From: KBS-96 sp049585195
GTDB lineage: Bacteria > Acidobacteriota > Terriglobia > Bryobacterales > Bryobacteraceae
Assembly (NCBI GenBank): GCA_049585195.1
Contig: JBAUZG010000272.1
Location: 8,442-72,441 of the forward strand
Direction of reading: 5' to 3'
DNA length: 64,000 nt
Below the pieces are notes generated by a model. That model saw nothing but the letters and a program-made list of their open reading frames with translations, did no database searches and was not told the origin of the DNA. How positions within the stretch are numbered: the stretch's first letter is position 1; each line of letters begins with the position of its first letter. Shown here piece after piece: positions 25,616-34,192 of this stretch. The translations under genes and the position numbers were made by a program.

Positions 25616-25765
25616 GCAAGTGTCGACCTACTCGACAGCCTGTCTGCCCGCTCGCAATTCAGAAAAGCTCTAAAGACGACAATCGACGTGCCGATAACCT
25701 CAATACCTGCTTTTTGTCTGTGCTTCTTTACCCAAACCGCCGGAAACTCTCTCGATTTCCGGCCG

Positions 25766-25798
25766 GCGGAAGCGGATGTTTTCACGATCCGCTTCCGC
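25766..25798. terminator. Strong bidirectional hairpin terminator between convergent genes
   Basis: GCGGAAGCGGAT (25766-25777) pairs with ATCCGCTTCCGC (25787-25798), a perfect 12-bp stem with a 9-base loop containing GTTTTC. It sits in the 200-bp gap between the convergent DUF1080 and S53 genes and can end both transcripts. There is no clean U-run on either side. Confidence 0.7.
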
Positions 25799-25815
25799 TG
25801 CTCTCATCTCACTTT

Positions 25816-27378
25816 CTACTTATTCCCCGACTGCTGCTTCTGGATCTGCTTCAGCACGTCGAGGATTGCCTGGCCATTCGGGCTGCCCATGCCCGTACAA
25901 GCGTCCCAACCAGGCTTGGCGGCGAAGTCTCCGTTTGTGCCGCCGGTTATGTCGTTCAAAGCCTTGTGCTCCGCGAACGTCCCATAAATCAACGGATTCA
26001 TAAAGCCGACTCGCGTGCCCAACTGCTCATTAATCAGAGCGGTTAAGCCTGCCCAAAGAGGTGCTACGGCGCTAGTTCCTCCGACGACGCCTTCGGTCCC
26101 ATCGACAAGAACGAAATACCCCGTCAACGGATCGGCGCAACCAGCGACATCCGGAACACCTCGTCCGGCGAATTTTGCCCGGACGGTCGATACGGGAACA
26201 CCGGCATTGGCCTGATAGTCGGGAAGCGCGAAGAAGGTACTGACGCCTCCGCCTGTTGAGCCTCCCTGCGCGCCGTCGTTCCAGACACTCTCCTTGGTGA
26301 TTTTTCCGTTGGCGCTCTGGAGGGTTGTGCCGCCGCAAGCCGCGACCCAGGGACTCGATGCCGGAAAGTCGACATGTGGCTGGCCATCGTTTTCCCCATC
26401 GGACGAACCGTTATCGCCAGCTGCCGCGAACACCGTAATCCCGAGAAGAGAGGCGTCGTGAAATGCCTGATTGAAGACGTCCAGCGTCTGGCGCGGCCAC
26501 TGGTCTTCTGGACCGCCCCAACTGATGGAAATCACCGATGGCGTTCGCACCCGGTCGTGAATGGCCGCATTGACCGCTTTCAGAAAGCCTTGGTCAGTGT
26601 TGGGAGCAAAATAAACTGCAATTTTCGCCTGCGGCGCAACCGCGCCTGCTACCTCGATATCGAGAACAACCTCGCCATCCGGACCGTCGGGATTGCCGGT
26701 AGCCTTGTTATGCGCGCCGCTGACCGCGACCGAAGTCACCTGAGCGCCTTGTAAGCCGAGTTTCTTCCAGTAGGCATTCAGGTCGGAGCTACGGTAGCCG
26801 CCGCCTAGCTCGATCAGGGCGATGGTTTGCCCTTTACCCGTAGAATCCTTTGGAAAGTTGTATAAGTCAGCCACTTGAAGCGGAGTATAGGCAACCGAGC
26901 TGGTGTCATGCGGCTTGAAACTTTTCAAGCTCCGCACCACCGGTCGGCTGTCGAACCCCACAACCGCAATCACGCGCCCCGCCAACTCCTCGGGAACAGA
27001 GAGGTGTCCGCGCCGGCTTCTATACGTTCTGCTTCCAAGGCGATGCAATTCGACATCGGCGCCGAACAAGTTCGCCAGATCGGAGAACGAACCCGTCAGG
27101 GAAATGGTCCGCGAACCCGGATCGGAATGCGTGACGCTAAGATGGCGTTCCGAAGCAAGCGCCTCGACGGCTGCGATATCCGCCGGATCTGCTCCATATC
27201 GAGCGGCAAGCTCTTCATGACTGTGATACCGGTCGGAGGCCCAGGGATGTGGCGCCTCCTGCTTTCGACGCAGAACGAGCGTCACTTCAAGCTTTTCATG
27301 CGGCTGCGGCCGGCCGATTCTGGTTGAGCGTGAGGAATGATGACGGTAGCTGCCCCGAAGGGTCGTGCGAGAGGACAT
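25816..27378 (-). CDS. S53-family serine-carboxyl peptidase (kumamolisin/sedolisin type)
   Basis: 520 residues. The pro-domain is at about 30-155. The mature catalytic domain has the triad E236, D240 ('DGEVVLDIEV') and S436 ('GGTSAVAPLW'), with the oxyanion Asp D322 in 'AAAGDNGSSDG'. The C-terminal 'NDITGG' (475-480) and 'DACTGMG' supply the calcium site. Sedolisins are acid-stable secreted endopeptidases that mature by removing the pro-domain. The N-terminus has no obvious hydrophobic signal peptide, which is also seen in some bacterial members, so export is uncertain. The gene stands alone between convergent terminators and the response regulator operon. Confidence 0.94.
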   Translation of the reverse strand: MSSRTTLRGSYRHHSSRSTRIGRPQPHEKLEVTLVLRRKQEAPHPWASDRYHSHEELAARYGADPADIAAVEALASERHLSVTHSDPGSRTISLTGSFSDLANLFGADVELHRLGSRTYRSRRGHLSVPEELAGRVIAVVGFDSRPVVRSLKSFKPHDTSSVAYTPLQVADLYNFPKDSTGKGQTIALIELGGGYRSSDLNAYWKKLGLQGAQVTSVAVSGAHNKATGNPDGPDGEVVLDIEVAGAVAPQAKIAVYFAPNTDQGFLKAVNAAIHDRVRTPSVISISWGGPEDQWPRQTLDVFNQAFHDASLLGITVFAAAGDNGSSDGENDGQPHVDFPASSPWVAACGGTTLQSANGKITKESVWNDGAQGGSTGGGVSTFFALPDYQANAGVPVSTVRAKFAGRGVPDVAGCADPLTGYFVLVDGTEGVVGGTSAVAPLWAGLTALINEQLGTRVGFMNPLIYGTFAEHKALNDITGGTNGDFAAKPGWDACTGMGSPNGQAILDVLKQIQKQQSGNK

Positions 27379-27518
27379 GTAGTATTTGCTCCCGCTTGAA
27401 AGCTACTGCCGCTCATAACGGTTCTCTGCCCCGAGCAGCGTGGCTCAGTGTGTAAGCCTTTGAAAATGCGTGGACTTGACGGGCTGAAATTATTTGAATT
27501 TTGTTGTGACTCGATACG

Positions 27519-28172
27519 CTATCGGGTAATCACGCCCTTTCGCACAGCGTACAGAATCAACTCCGGGATGCTGTGAACGTTCAGCTTTTGCATGAGATTC
27601 CCGCGGTGGGTGTCGACCGTATGAGGACTAACGCCCAACAAGCCCGCGATATCCTTCGTGGATTTAAGCTCTACGATCAACTGCAGTAATTCGCGTTCCC
27701 GCGCGGTAAGTAACTCGTACGCGTCTTCTACTCCTTGCTGCTGTATCTGCCGCAGGTAATCGTCCGCCAAAACCTTGCTCACAGCGGGGCTAAAGAAGGC
27801 CTTCCCCGCGCATACCGCGCGGATCGCTTGAATCAAATCGGTTTCAGCCGAGTCCTTGAGGAGATAGCCGCGCGCGCCGGCTCTCAAAGCTTTCAGGATG
27901 TAGCCTTCGTCAGAATGCATGCTCAGAATTACCACGGCAGTTTTTGGCCGCTCTTCGCTGATTCGTTTCGCCGCCTCAATTCCGTTCATAAGAGGCATCG
28001 CGATATCGATGATGGCGACGTCAGGGCTCTCTCGAAGGACAACGTCAATTGCCTCCCTGCCATTACTGGCTTCCGCGACGACTGCGAAATCCGGTTGCCG
28101 CTCCAATACCAATCGCAGGCCGCGCCGCACGATGGTGTGATCGTCCGCCAAAACAATCCGCGCTGAAATCAT
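27519..28172 (-). CDS. NarL/LuxR-type response regulator
   Basis: 217 residues. The receiver domain is complete: acidic pair D10-D11, phospho-acceptor D56 ('AIIDIAMPLMNG'), S84 and K106 ('GYLLKDS'). The C-terminal LuxR helix-turn-helix (about 150-213) reads 'LTAREREVLQ'-like (here ERELLQLI), 'STKDIAGLLGVSPHTVDTHRG'. It overlaps the kinase gene by four bases (ATGA), so the two are translationally coupled. It should be a DNA-binding activator under the control of that kinase. Location immediately downstream of the RND pump operon suggests, but does not prove, a link to efflux. A small hairpin CGATA/TATCG follows the gene. Confidence 0.95.
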   Translation of the reverse strand: MISARIVLADDHTIVRRGLRLVLERQPDFAVVAEASNGREAIDVVLRESPDVAIIDIAMPLMNGIEAAKRISEERPKTAVVILSMHSDEGYILKALRAGARGYLLKDSAETDLIQAIRAVCAGKAFFSPAVSKVLADDYLRQIQQQGVEDAYELLTARERELLQLIVELKSTKDIAGLLGVSPHTVDTHRGNLMQKLNVHSIPELILYAVRKGVITR

Positions 28173-29527
28173 GTCAGCACCATTGTGTCTCTTTCGAGAA
28201 GCGGTAATTCGATCCGAATGGACGTGCCCCTTCCTGGCGCCGAGTCAACATGGAACGAGCCGCCCAGGTGCGTTACTCTTTCCTCCATTCCGAGAAGACC
28301 AACTCCTTTTTCGCGCTCTGGGGCGAATCCCTGGCCATCGTCTTGAATGGTGAGCAACAGGCTGTCGGAGCTTTGAGTCAACTGAATCCGAACGTTCTTT
28401 GCCTTCGCATGGCGCGCAATATTGTGCAAGGCCTCCTGAACAATTCGATAGATGCAGGTTTTGTGCTCGTCTGGGATGTCTTCGGGCAGCGCACCAGCCT
28501 GGACCTGTACGGCGAGGTTTTTTGTCCGGGATACCTCACGCGCTTGCCACTGTACTGCCGGTATCAAGCCAAGGTCGTCGAGCATCGAGGGACGGAGAAG
28601 GAGCGACATATCGCGGACCACAGCAACAGTCTTTTCGGCAAGCCGGCGCAAATCGTTCAGTTGGCCGCGCGCATCGTCGTCGGTTTCGGGCGGGAGAATC
28701 GCAGCCACGTTACCTAGGCCGAGAAGCAAGGCGGAAAGTGATTGGCCAACTTCGTCATGCAATTCACGAGACAAAGCTCGGCGTTCGGATTCCTGCACCT
28801 CGATCAGACGGGCCGATAATTCTCGCAAAGCGCCGCGGGCTTGTTCTACTTCGTCAAAGCGTTGGGCGGATACGCGCTCCAGCCGCAAAATCCGGTAAAT
28901 GCTCCCGCCTGCCAACAAGGTTCCACCGGTAAGTGTCACGACGAGTAGAACGATCAGAGAGCGCCGAAAGTCGCCAAACAGAATGGCAACTTGTTGATTA
29001 CCTGCGTTCATTTGTTTCTGATTTACTTTGCTGATCTGGTCGGCCAGGTGGACGATCACCATGCGTCGCGGCAGCAGAGAATTTTTCATGAACGAATAGC
29101 CGAGGGCCCGGCGCTGAGCTGCATTCCAATCGAGAGCTGGGCGCAGCGAGTTGAAGTATGTCTTCACCTCGCTTGTGAATTGCTGAAACGGGGCGCGTTC
29201 TTCCGGGCGAAGGATTCGGTTGTATGTCGCCACGTTAGATTCAATACGTGACCGTGCGTCGTCCAATTCTTTGCGGTGTGTATCGGCCAGGTTAGGATCT
29301 TGTTCCAGAAGGAAATCGCGCACGTATGTGCCGGATAAGTAGACGTCGGAGCGGAGCTGCTCTAAAATCCGATCACGATTGAAGTAATCTTCGCGGATAC
29401 TTTCATTCCGCGTCTGGATCTTTCTCAGAACCGAAAGCGCATTCAGACCTGTAATCGCAAGCAGCAACAGAAGTCCGCCGAAGCCGATAAGCAAGAGGCG
29501 CTGTGTTTGATTGCTTCTGTTCTTCAT
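28169..29527 (-). CDS. NarL-type sensor histidine kinase (HisKA_3)
   Basis: 452 residues from the ATG at 29527, where GAGG lies five bases upstream. The frame is open to 29680, but that part overlaps a repeat element. Two membrane helices (about 10-32 and 187-208) flank a roughly 150-residue four-helix sensor domain. Then come HisKA_3 with H257 ('SRELHDEVGQ') and a HATPase_c domain (about 350-448; 'IVQEALHNIARHA', 'DDGQGFAPE', 'GVGLLGMEERV'). This is the standard layout for a kinase of the NarX/DegS family that senses periplasmic signals. It is coupled to the response regulator. Its ligand is unknown. Confidence 0.94.
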   Translation of the reverse strand: MKNRSNQTQRLLLIGFGGLLLLLAITGLNALSVLRKIQTRNESIREDYFNRDRILEQLRSDVYLSGTYVRDFLLEQDPNLADTHRKELDDARSRIESNVATYNRILRPEERAPFQQFTSEVKTYFNSLRPALDWNAAQRRALGYSFMKNSLLPRRMVIVHLADQISKVNQKQMNAGNQQVAILFGDFRRSLIVLLVVTLTGGTLLAGGSIYRILRLERVSAQRFDEVEQARGALRELSARLIEVQESERRALSRELHDEVGQSLSALLLGLGNVAAILPPETDDDARGQLNDLRRLAEKTVAVVRDMSLLLRPSMLDDLGLIPAVQWQAREVSRTKNLAVQVQAGALPEDIPDEHKTCIYRIVQEALHNIARHAKAKNVRIQLTQSSDSLLLTIQDDGQGFAPEREKGVGLLGMEERVTHLGGSFHVDSAPGRGTSIRIELPLLERDTMVLT

Positions 29528-29548
29528 TTCAGCCTCGGGAGATTCCCG

Positions 29549-29675
29549 GGTGGAGCGGCCTTTCAAGGCTGCAAAGCCGGCTTTCGGGCCGGCTTGACTC
29601 AAGGCCGCTGATGCAAGAGATGAAGCATATGCCGCCACGAATGGCGGCATGGCAGGCCCGGAGGCCCGCTCCACC
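29549..29675. repeat. 127-bp MITE-like element with terminal inverted repeats
   Basis: GGTGGAGCGG (29549-29558) and CCGCTCCACC (29666-29675) are perfect 10-bp inverted ends. Inside are hairpins AAGCCGG/CCGGCTT (29574-29580/29589-29595) and ATGCCGCC/GGCGGCAT (29629-29636/29643-29650). The element fills the gap between the tolC-like gene and the kinase gene. No coding frame is contained. It may also act as a terminator for the pump operon. Confidence 0.55.
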
Positions 29676-29697
29676 TCCAATGTGCCCGGATATGGCC

Positions 29698-31005
29698 TTA
29701 ATGGAGCAATCCGAGAGTGTACTGGAGTGCCGCGTATGCCTCCTGGTAATCGTATTTTACGTTCAGGTTTTCCACTTGGGCTGAAGTCTGACCAAGTTGC
29801 GCCTGGGTCAACTCAACAATCGAGGCCAGTCCCAAGTTGTATCTTCCCTGAGCTAGATCGAGAGACAGGTTGGCTTGAGTCAGCAGTTGCTGCGCAGCCG
29901 TAATCGCTTCGAAAGCAGTTCTCGCCCGCGCCCAGGAAGCCCGCACGTCTTGTGCGACCCGATCTTCGAGATCGCGCACGCGCTGGTTTGATGCTTGCAA
30001 TTGATATTCTGCCGCCTGACGGCGGGCTGTAAACAGATATCCGTTGAATATAGGGATACTCACGTTAACTGCCGCCGATTCATATCCAGTCGGTATGTTC
30101 GGATTTGCGTTTCCCGGGTTGATATAGGGCAGCGCGCCGCCAACCGCGTTGAAGCTCACTGTTGGCCGCTTCAGATCGCGCTCCGCATAGACAAATTTTT
30201 GGTCGGCCTGAACCTGCAGACGCAAACTTGCCAACTCGGGACGATTCTGAAAGGCCTGAGCGATCAGCGGCTCAGGGTTGGCCGGCGGCTCCGCAGGCAT
30301 AGGTTGGTCTGAGAGTTGATAGGCAATGGATTGCTGCGTGCCAAGAGCCTGTCCCAGAGCGGCGTAGGCAGCTTGCAGACGGTCCTGGGCTCGTAGCAGC
30401 ATAAGCTTCGCATCGGCAAGATTGACCTGCGCGAAGCTGAGGTCGACTTGAGAGCGCAGTTTATTTCTGGTTAACTCAGAGATCTGATCGGCCACTGTTT
30501 GACGAGTCGCGACCGTTTGCTGTGCAACTATCACGAGTTGCTGCGCCAGGAGCACTTCATAATATGCCTGATCGAGGCCCAAGATCACGTCGTACCGTGT
30601 GGCCTGGTAATCTTCCTGGCTCGCTTGCGCCTGGAGTCTTGCGTTCGAAACCAGGTTTGGTGTCCGGCCCGAGTCAGTGATGAGCTGCGAGAGAGTTAGA
30701 CCCGATCCGAAGTGATTGAATAGCCGCGGATCGTTGAGGACGCCAGCTCCAAGGCGACTACTGATATTAGCTTGCGCTCCTGTTATGTTCCCGCTCAGGA
30801 TTGGGTAGTATGCCGATTGGGTCTCCCTCGTTATCTGGCCCGCGCGCAGAGAAGTCGCCTGGGATGCAAGTACTTGGGGATGGTTCTTGAGGGCCATTGC
30901 CTGTGCGTCCTGTAAGCTCAATGCTGGCCCGGTACCTTGCGAATGGAGTAGATTCGAGGAACCCAGAATCGTTACCACAACGACGACTGTTCGTTTCATG
31001 TTCAT
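29698..31005 (-). CDS. TolC-family outer-membrane efflux channel
   Basis: 435 residues from the ATG at 31005. ATGs at 30999 (short signal peptide start MKRTVVVV) and 31029 are alternatives, the last overlapping the pump gene. A signal peptide to about residue 24 is followed by two repeats of the outer membrane efflux protein domain, visible from 'LSLQDAQAMALKNHPQVLASQ' and again from 'PEPLIAQAFQNRPELASLRLQ', with alpha-helical heptads typical of TolC barrels. It should form the outer-membrane tunnel for the RND pump encoded upstream. It is the last gene of the mfp-rnd-rnd-tolC operon and begins a few bases after the second RND gene ends. Confidence 0.94.
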   Translation of the reverse strand: MNMKRTVVVVVTILGSSNLLHSQGTGPALSLQDAQAMALKNHPQVLASQATSLRAGQITRETQSAYYPILSGNITGAQANISSRLGAGVLNDPRLFNHFGSGLTLSQLITDSGRTPNLVSNARLQAQASQEDYQATRYDVILGLDQAYYEVLLAQQLVIVAQQTVATRQTVADQISELTRNKLRSQVDLSFAQVNLADAKLMLLRAQDRLQAAYAALGQALGTQQSIAYQLSDQPMPAEPPANPEPLIAQAFQNRPELASLRLQVQADQKFVYAERDLKRPTVSFNAVGGALPYINPGNANPNIPTGYESAAVNVSIPIFNGYLFTARRQAAEYQLQASNQRVRDLEDRVAQDVRASWARARTAFEAITAAQQLLTQANLSLDLAQGRYNLGLASIVELTQAQLGQTSAQVENLNVKYDYQEAYAALQYTLGLLH

Positions 31006-31009
31006 GAAG

Positions 31010-34000
31010 TTAGGTTTGTGCAGGCTCATTTTGTTTCGAGCGACCGCGATCCTTCTTTCCGTAAACCAGTAAGTATGCCGCGGGCACAATGAATACGGTC
31101 AGAATTACGGAAGAAGTCAGCCCGCCGATGATCGCGCGTGCCATAGGTGCATATTGCTCCGAGCCGGTCCCCATTTTGAGAGCCATGGGAAACATGCCGA
31201 TGATGGTAGCCAGAGAAGTCATCAGGATGGGGCGCAGACGGACGCGGCAGGCGGTGATCACGGCATCCTCGACGGACAGATTCTGTTCCTCCAGCCGGTG
31301 AGCGAAATCGACGATCAAAATGCTGTTCGAGCCGGCGACACCAATTAGCAAAAGCACTCCCATCAACGACATGACATTTAAAGTTGTCCCTGTGAGAGGC
31401 AAAATTACCAACACGCCGATGAACCCCATCGGGATCGCAAGCATGATCAGGAACGGATCGACAAACGATCGGAACTGAGCGACGAGAATGAGATAAAGAA
31501 GGATAGCGGCGAGGATGAAGCCGTAGGCGAAGCTCTTAAACGATTCGCGCATTCCCAGCACCATTCCGCGGAGGTTCACGCGAACATTCGCGGGAACTTT
31601 CATGTCCTCGACCAGCTTGTTAATCGCGCTCGAAATCCGGCCCAGATCCTCGCCGCGAGGAGTCACGTACACATCGGAGGATCTTTGAATTTGATAGTGA
31701 TCGAGCTCCGTCGGCGTGTGAGTGTGGACCAGTGTTGCGACTGAATCGAGAGTGGTAGGTTCTTTTTCACCCGGCGCCTTCAGAGGTATGTTTTTCAGGT
31801 CAATGAAGTTATGAATCGCGGCTTTTCCGTGCTCGTAGTATTGAACAGTGAGGAAATAATCGTTTCCGGTCTTATAATCGACCCAATAGTTAGGAGCGAT
31901 CATGGTGTTCGAATTTAAGGATGTTATGACGTTGTTCACAATATCCTGTTGGCTCAAGCCAAGCTCGGAGGCGTGTACGCGATTAATATCCAGCCGGACC
32001 GCCGGGTAACCCATATCTTGAGGGATGTAAACTTCGTCAACTCCGCGCAATTGTCTGATCCGGGCGGCAAGTTGCTGTGCAAGTTGGTAATCCTGGTCCA
32101 TATCCTGGCCGGTCACTTGTACATCGATGGGGGCAGGCATCCCCATGTTCAATGTTGTGTCGACCATGGACCCGCTTTGAAAAAAGGTGCGAACATCCGG
32201 AAACTGTTTCTCGATGGCCGTACGAACGCGGTTCATGTATTCGAAGCTGCTGACAGCGTGATTGTCCGTCAGCGCGGTCTGAACCGTCGCGGTATAGGGG
32301 CCGGCGTTGCTGGTATAGAGAGCTGAAAAATCCGGCACCATACCGATATTGGAGACGACCATTTTGAAATCGCGGCCGACAGTGTGACGGATCAGATTCT
32401 CGATTTTTGCGACGTACTCTTCGGTCAGCTCGATGCGCGAACCGGTAGGGGCCTTCATATTGATGGTAAATTGACCGGCGTCGGTTCTCGGGAAGAAGGC
32501 AAGGCCCAGGAAAGGATAAATGGCAAGGCTCAGGACAAAAAGACCGCTGAGCGCGATCACAGTCAGGCCCGGACGCAGCAGCGCGCGCCTCACCGAAGCT
32601 TCGTAGAAATCGAGCAGCTTCGTGAAACTTCGATTGAAGTGCGTGTTGAACTTGTCCCACAGCGATTGCTTCTTCGCGCTTTCGGCATTTTCGGCGTCGT
32701 GTGAAGCGTGCGGCGCGGTCTTCAGGAATCGCGAGCAGAACAGCGGAATGACGGTCATCGCGACAATGAAAGAGATCAGCAACGAGATGCAGAACGAAAG
32801 GGCCAGGGCAGAGAAAAGAAATTTGCTTACGGCATAGAGAAAGGTGACAGGGAAGAAAGCGACCACACCGACAAGCGTCGCTGCCAGCACGGCTAAGGTG
32901 ACTTCCGATCCGCCAATTTCCGCGGCAAGCATCGGCGGCTCGCCCATCTCCAGATGCCGGTAGATATTTTCGATCGATATGACTGAGTTATCGATCACGC
33001 GCGAAAAGGCCAGGGCCATGCCGCCGAGAATCATCGTGTTGATCGTGCTGCCGCCCAGATAAAGGATCACAAAGGTCGCTAAGGCCGAAAGCGGAATGGA
33101 AAGTAACACGGCCGATGTTGCCCGGACGCTGCCGAGAAAGAGGAGGATCATGATGCTGGTCAAGGCCAAGCCCATGAGTCCTTCGTGCAGGACGGTGTTG
33201 ATGGCTTCTCTCACGAACACCGATTGATCGAAAAGGAGATCGGTTTTTAGCTGCTTTGGTATGTCATAGAGATGCTGGGTGAGTTTTCGTACGCCTTCCA
33301 CAACCTGAATCGTATTCGTATCGCCACCTTGCTTCATGATCGGTATGTAGGCCGAACGCTGGCCATCGACGCGAACGATGTTGTATTGAATTTGGCTCGC
33401 GTCCTCAGCCTGTCCAATGTCTTTCACCGATACCCAGGAATCGCCCACGGTCTTAATGGGGATCGCATTCATCTCCTTCATGTTGTCGACCAGGCTGTTC
33501 GAATAGACGTAGTAGTCGAAGGGACCTACTTTCACGTCGCCGGCCGGCAGGATCAGGTTCGACTCGTTAACAGCGCTGACAACGTCCATGGGGCTCAGTT
33601 GCCGCGAAGCGAGCTTATAAGGATCGACGTACACCATGATTTGGCGGTATTTGCCGCCAAACGGCGGAGGAATCTCAGCGCCTTTGATGACTGCGATTTG
33701 ATTGCGGATGGCGAACTGGGCGTAATCGTGGAGCTGGGTTTCAGTGAGGCCTTGACCTTTCACTGTTACGAGACAGACGGGCTGGCTCGAAGCGTCGAAC
33801 TTCAGCACTACCGGCGGTAGCGTACCTGGGGGCAAACGCTTTAAATCGGCAAGAGCAAGATTCGACAGCTCCGTGACATCGGTGTCGGCGCTCGTTCCGG
33901 GTTGGAAGAAGACCTTGATTAAACTCACGCCCAACATGGAGCGCGATTCCATGTGATCGATGCCGGCCGCCAGGGTGAAGAACCGCTCCAGCGGATTGGT

Positions 34001-34183
34001 GATATCGGTTTCGATGTCGGCGGGCGGCATACCCGAGTAGAAGGTAGCGACCACCACTTCCGGCAGGTTGATTTGGGGGAAGAGATCTACCGGCATTCGC
34101 ACGACGCTCACAGCGCCGATCAGTGAAATTGCCAGGCAGACGACGATGATGAAGTAAGGATTGCGGATGGAGAATTGTGACAT
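31010..34183 (-). CDS. RND efflux pump, second tandem copy
   Basis: 1057 residues with the standard 12 transmembrane helices and two large periplasmic loops of HAE-type RND pumps. It is very similar to the upstream copy (near identical over the first 300 residues by eye, less so later). Helix 4 reads 'LAFSRVIDNSVISIENIYRH'. The canonical Asp-Asp pair of the proton relay is here Asp-Asn. This lies within a known acidobacterial RND branch with the same feature, so it is family-wide rather than decay. With the membrane fusion protein and TolC it should export a drug, solvent or metal complex. It is 9 bases behind the first copy and possibly forms heteromers with it. Confidence 0.95.
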   Translation of the reverse strand: MSQFSIRNPYFIIVVCLAISLIGAVSVVRMPVDLFPQINLPEVVVATFYSGMPPADIETDITNPLERFFTLAAGIDHMESRSMLGVSLIKVFFQPGTSADTDVTELSNLALADLKRLPPGTLPPVVLKFDASSQPVCLVTVKGQGLTETQLHDYAQFAIRNQIAVIKGAEIPPPFGGKYRQIMVYVDPYKLASRQLSPMDVVSAVNESNLILPAGDVKVGPFDYYVYSNSLVDNMKEMNAIPIKTVGDSWVSVKDIGQAEDASQIQYNIVRVDGQRSAYIPIMKQGGDTNTIQVVEGVRKLTQHLYDIPKQLKTDLLFDQSVFVREAINTVLHEGLMGLALTSIMILLFLGSVRATSAVLLSIPLSALATFVILYLGGSTINTMILGGMALAFSRVIDNSVISIENIYRHLEMGEPPMLAAEIGGSEVTLAVLAATLVGVVAFFPVTFLYAVSKFLFSALALSFCISLLISFIVAMTVIPLFCSRFLKTAPHASHDAENAESAKKQSLWDKFNTHFNRSFTKLLDFYEASVRRALLRPGLTVIALSGLFVLSLAIYPFLGLAFFPRTDAGQFTINMKAPTGSRIELTEEYVAKIENLIRHTVGRDFKMVVSNIGMVPDFSALYTSNAGPYTATVQTALTDNHAVSSFEYMNRVRTAIEKQFPDVRTFFQSGSMVDTTLNMGMPAPIDVQVTGQDMDQDYQLAQQLAARIRQLRGVDEVYIPQDMGYPAVRLDINRVHASELGLSQQDIVNNVITSLNSNTMIAPNYWVDYKTGNDYFLTVQYYEHGKAAIHNFIDLKNIPLKAPGEKEPTTLDSVATLVHTHTPTELDHYQIQRSSDVYVTPRGEDLGRISSAINKLVEDMKVPANVRVNLRGMVLGMRESFKSFAYGFILAAILLYLILVAQFRSFVDPFLIMLAIPMGFIGVLVILPLTGTTLNVMSLMGVLLLIGVAGSNSILIVDFAHRLEEQNLSVEDAVITACRVRLRPILMTSLATIIGMFPMALKMGTGSEQYAPMARAIIGGLTSSVILTVFIVPAAYLLVYGKKDRGRSKQNEPAQT

Positions 34184-34192
34184 GGGCTTAGA

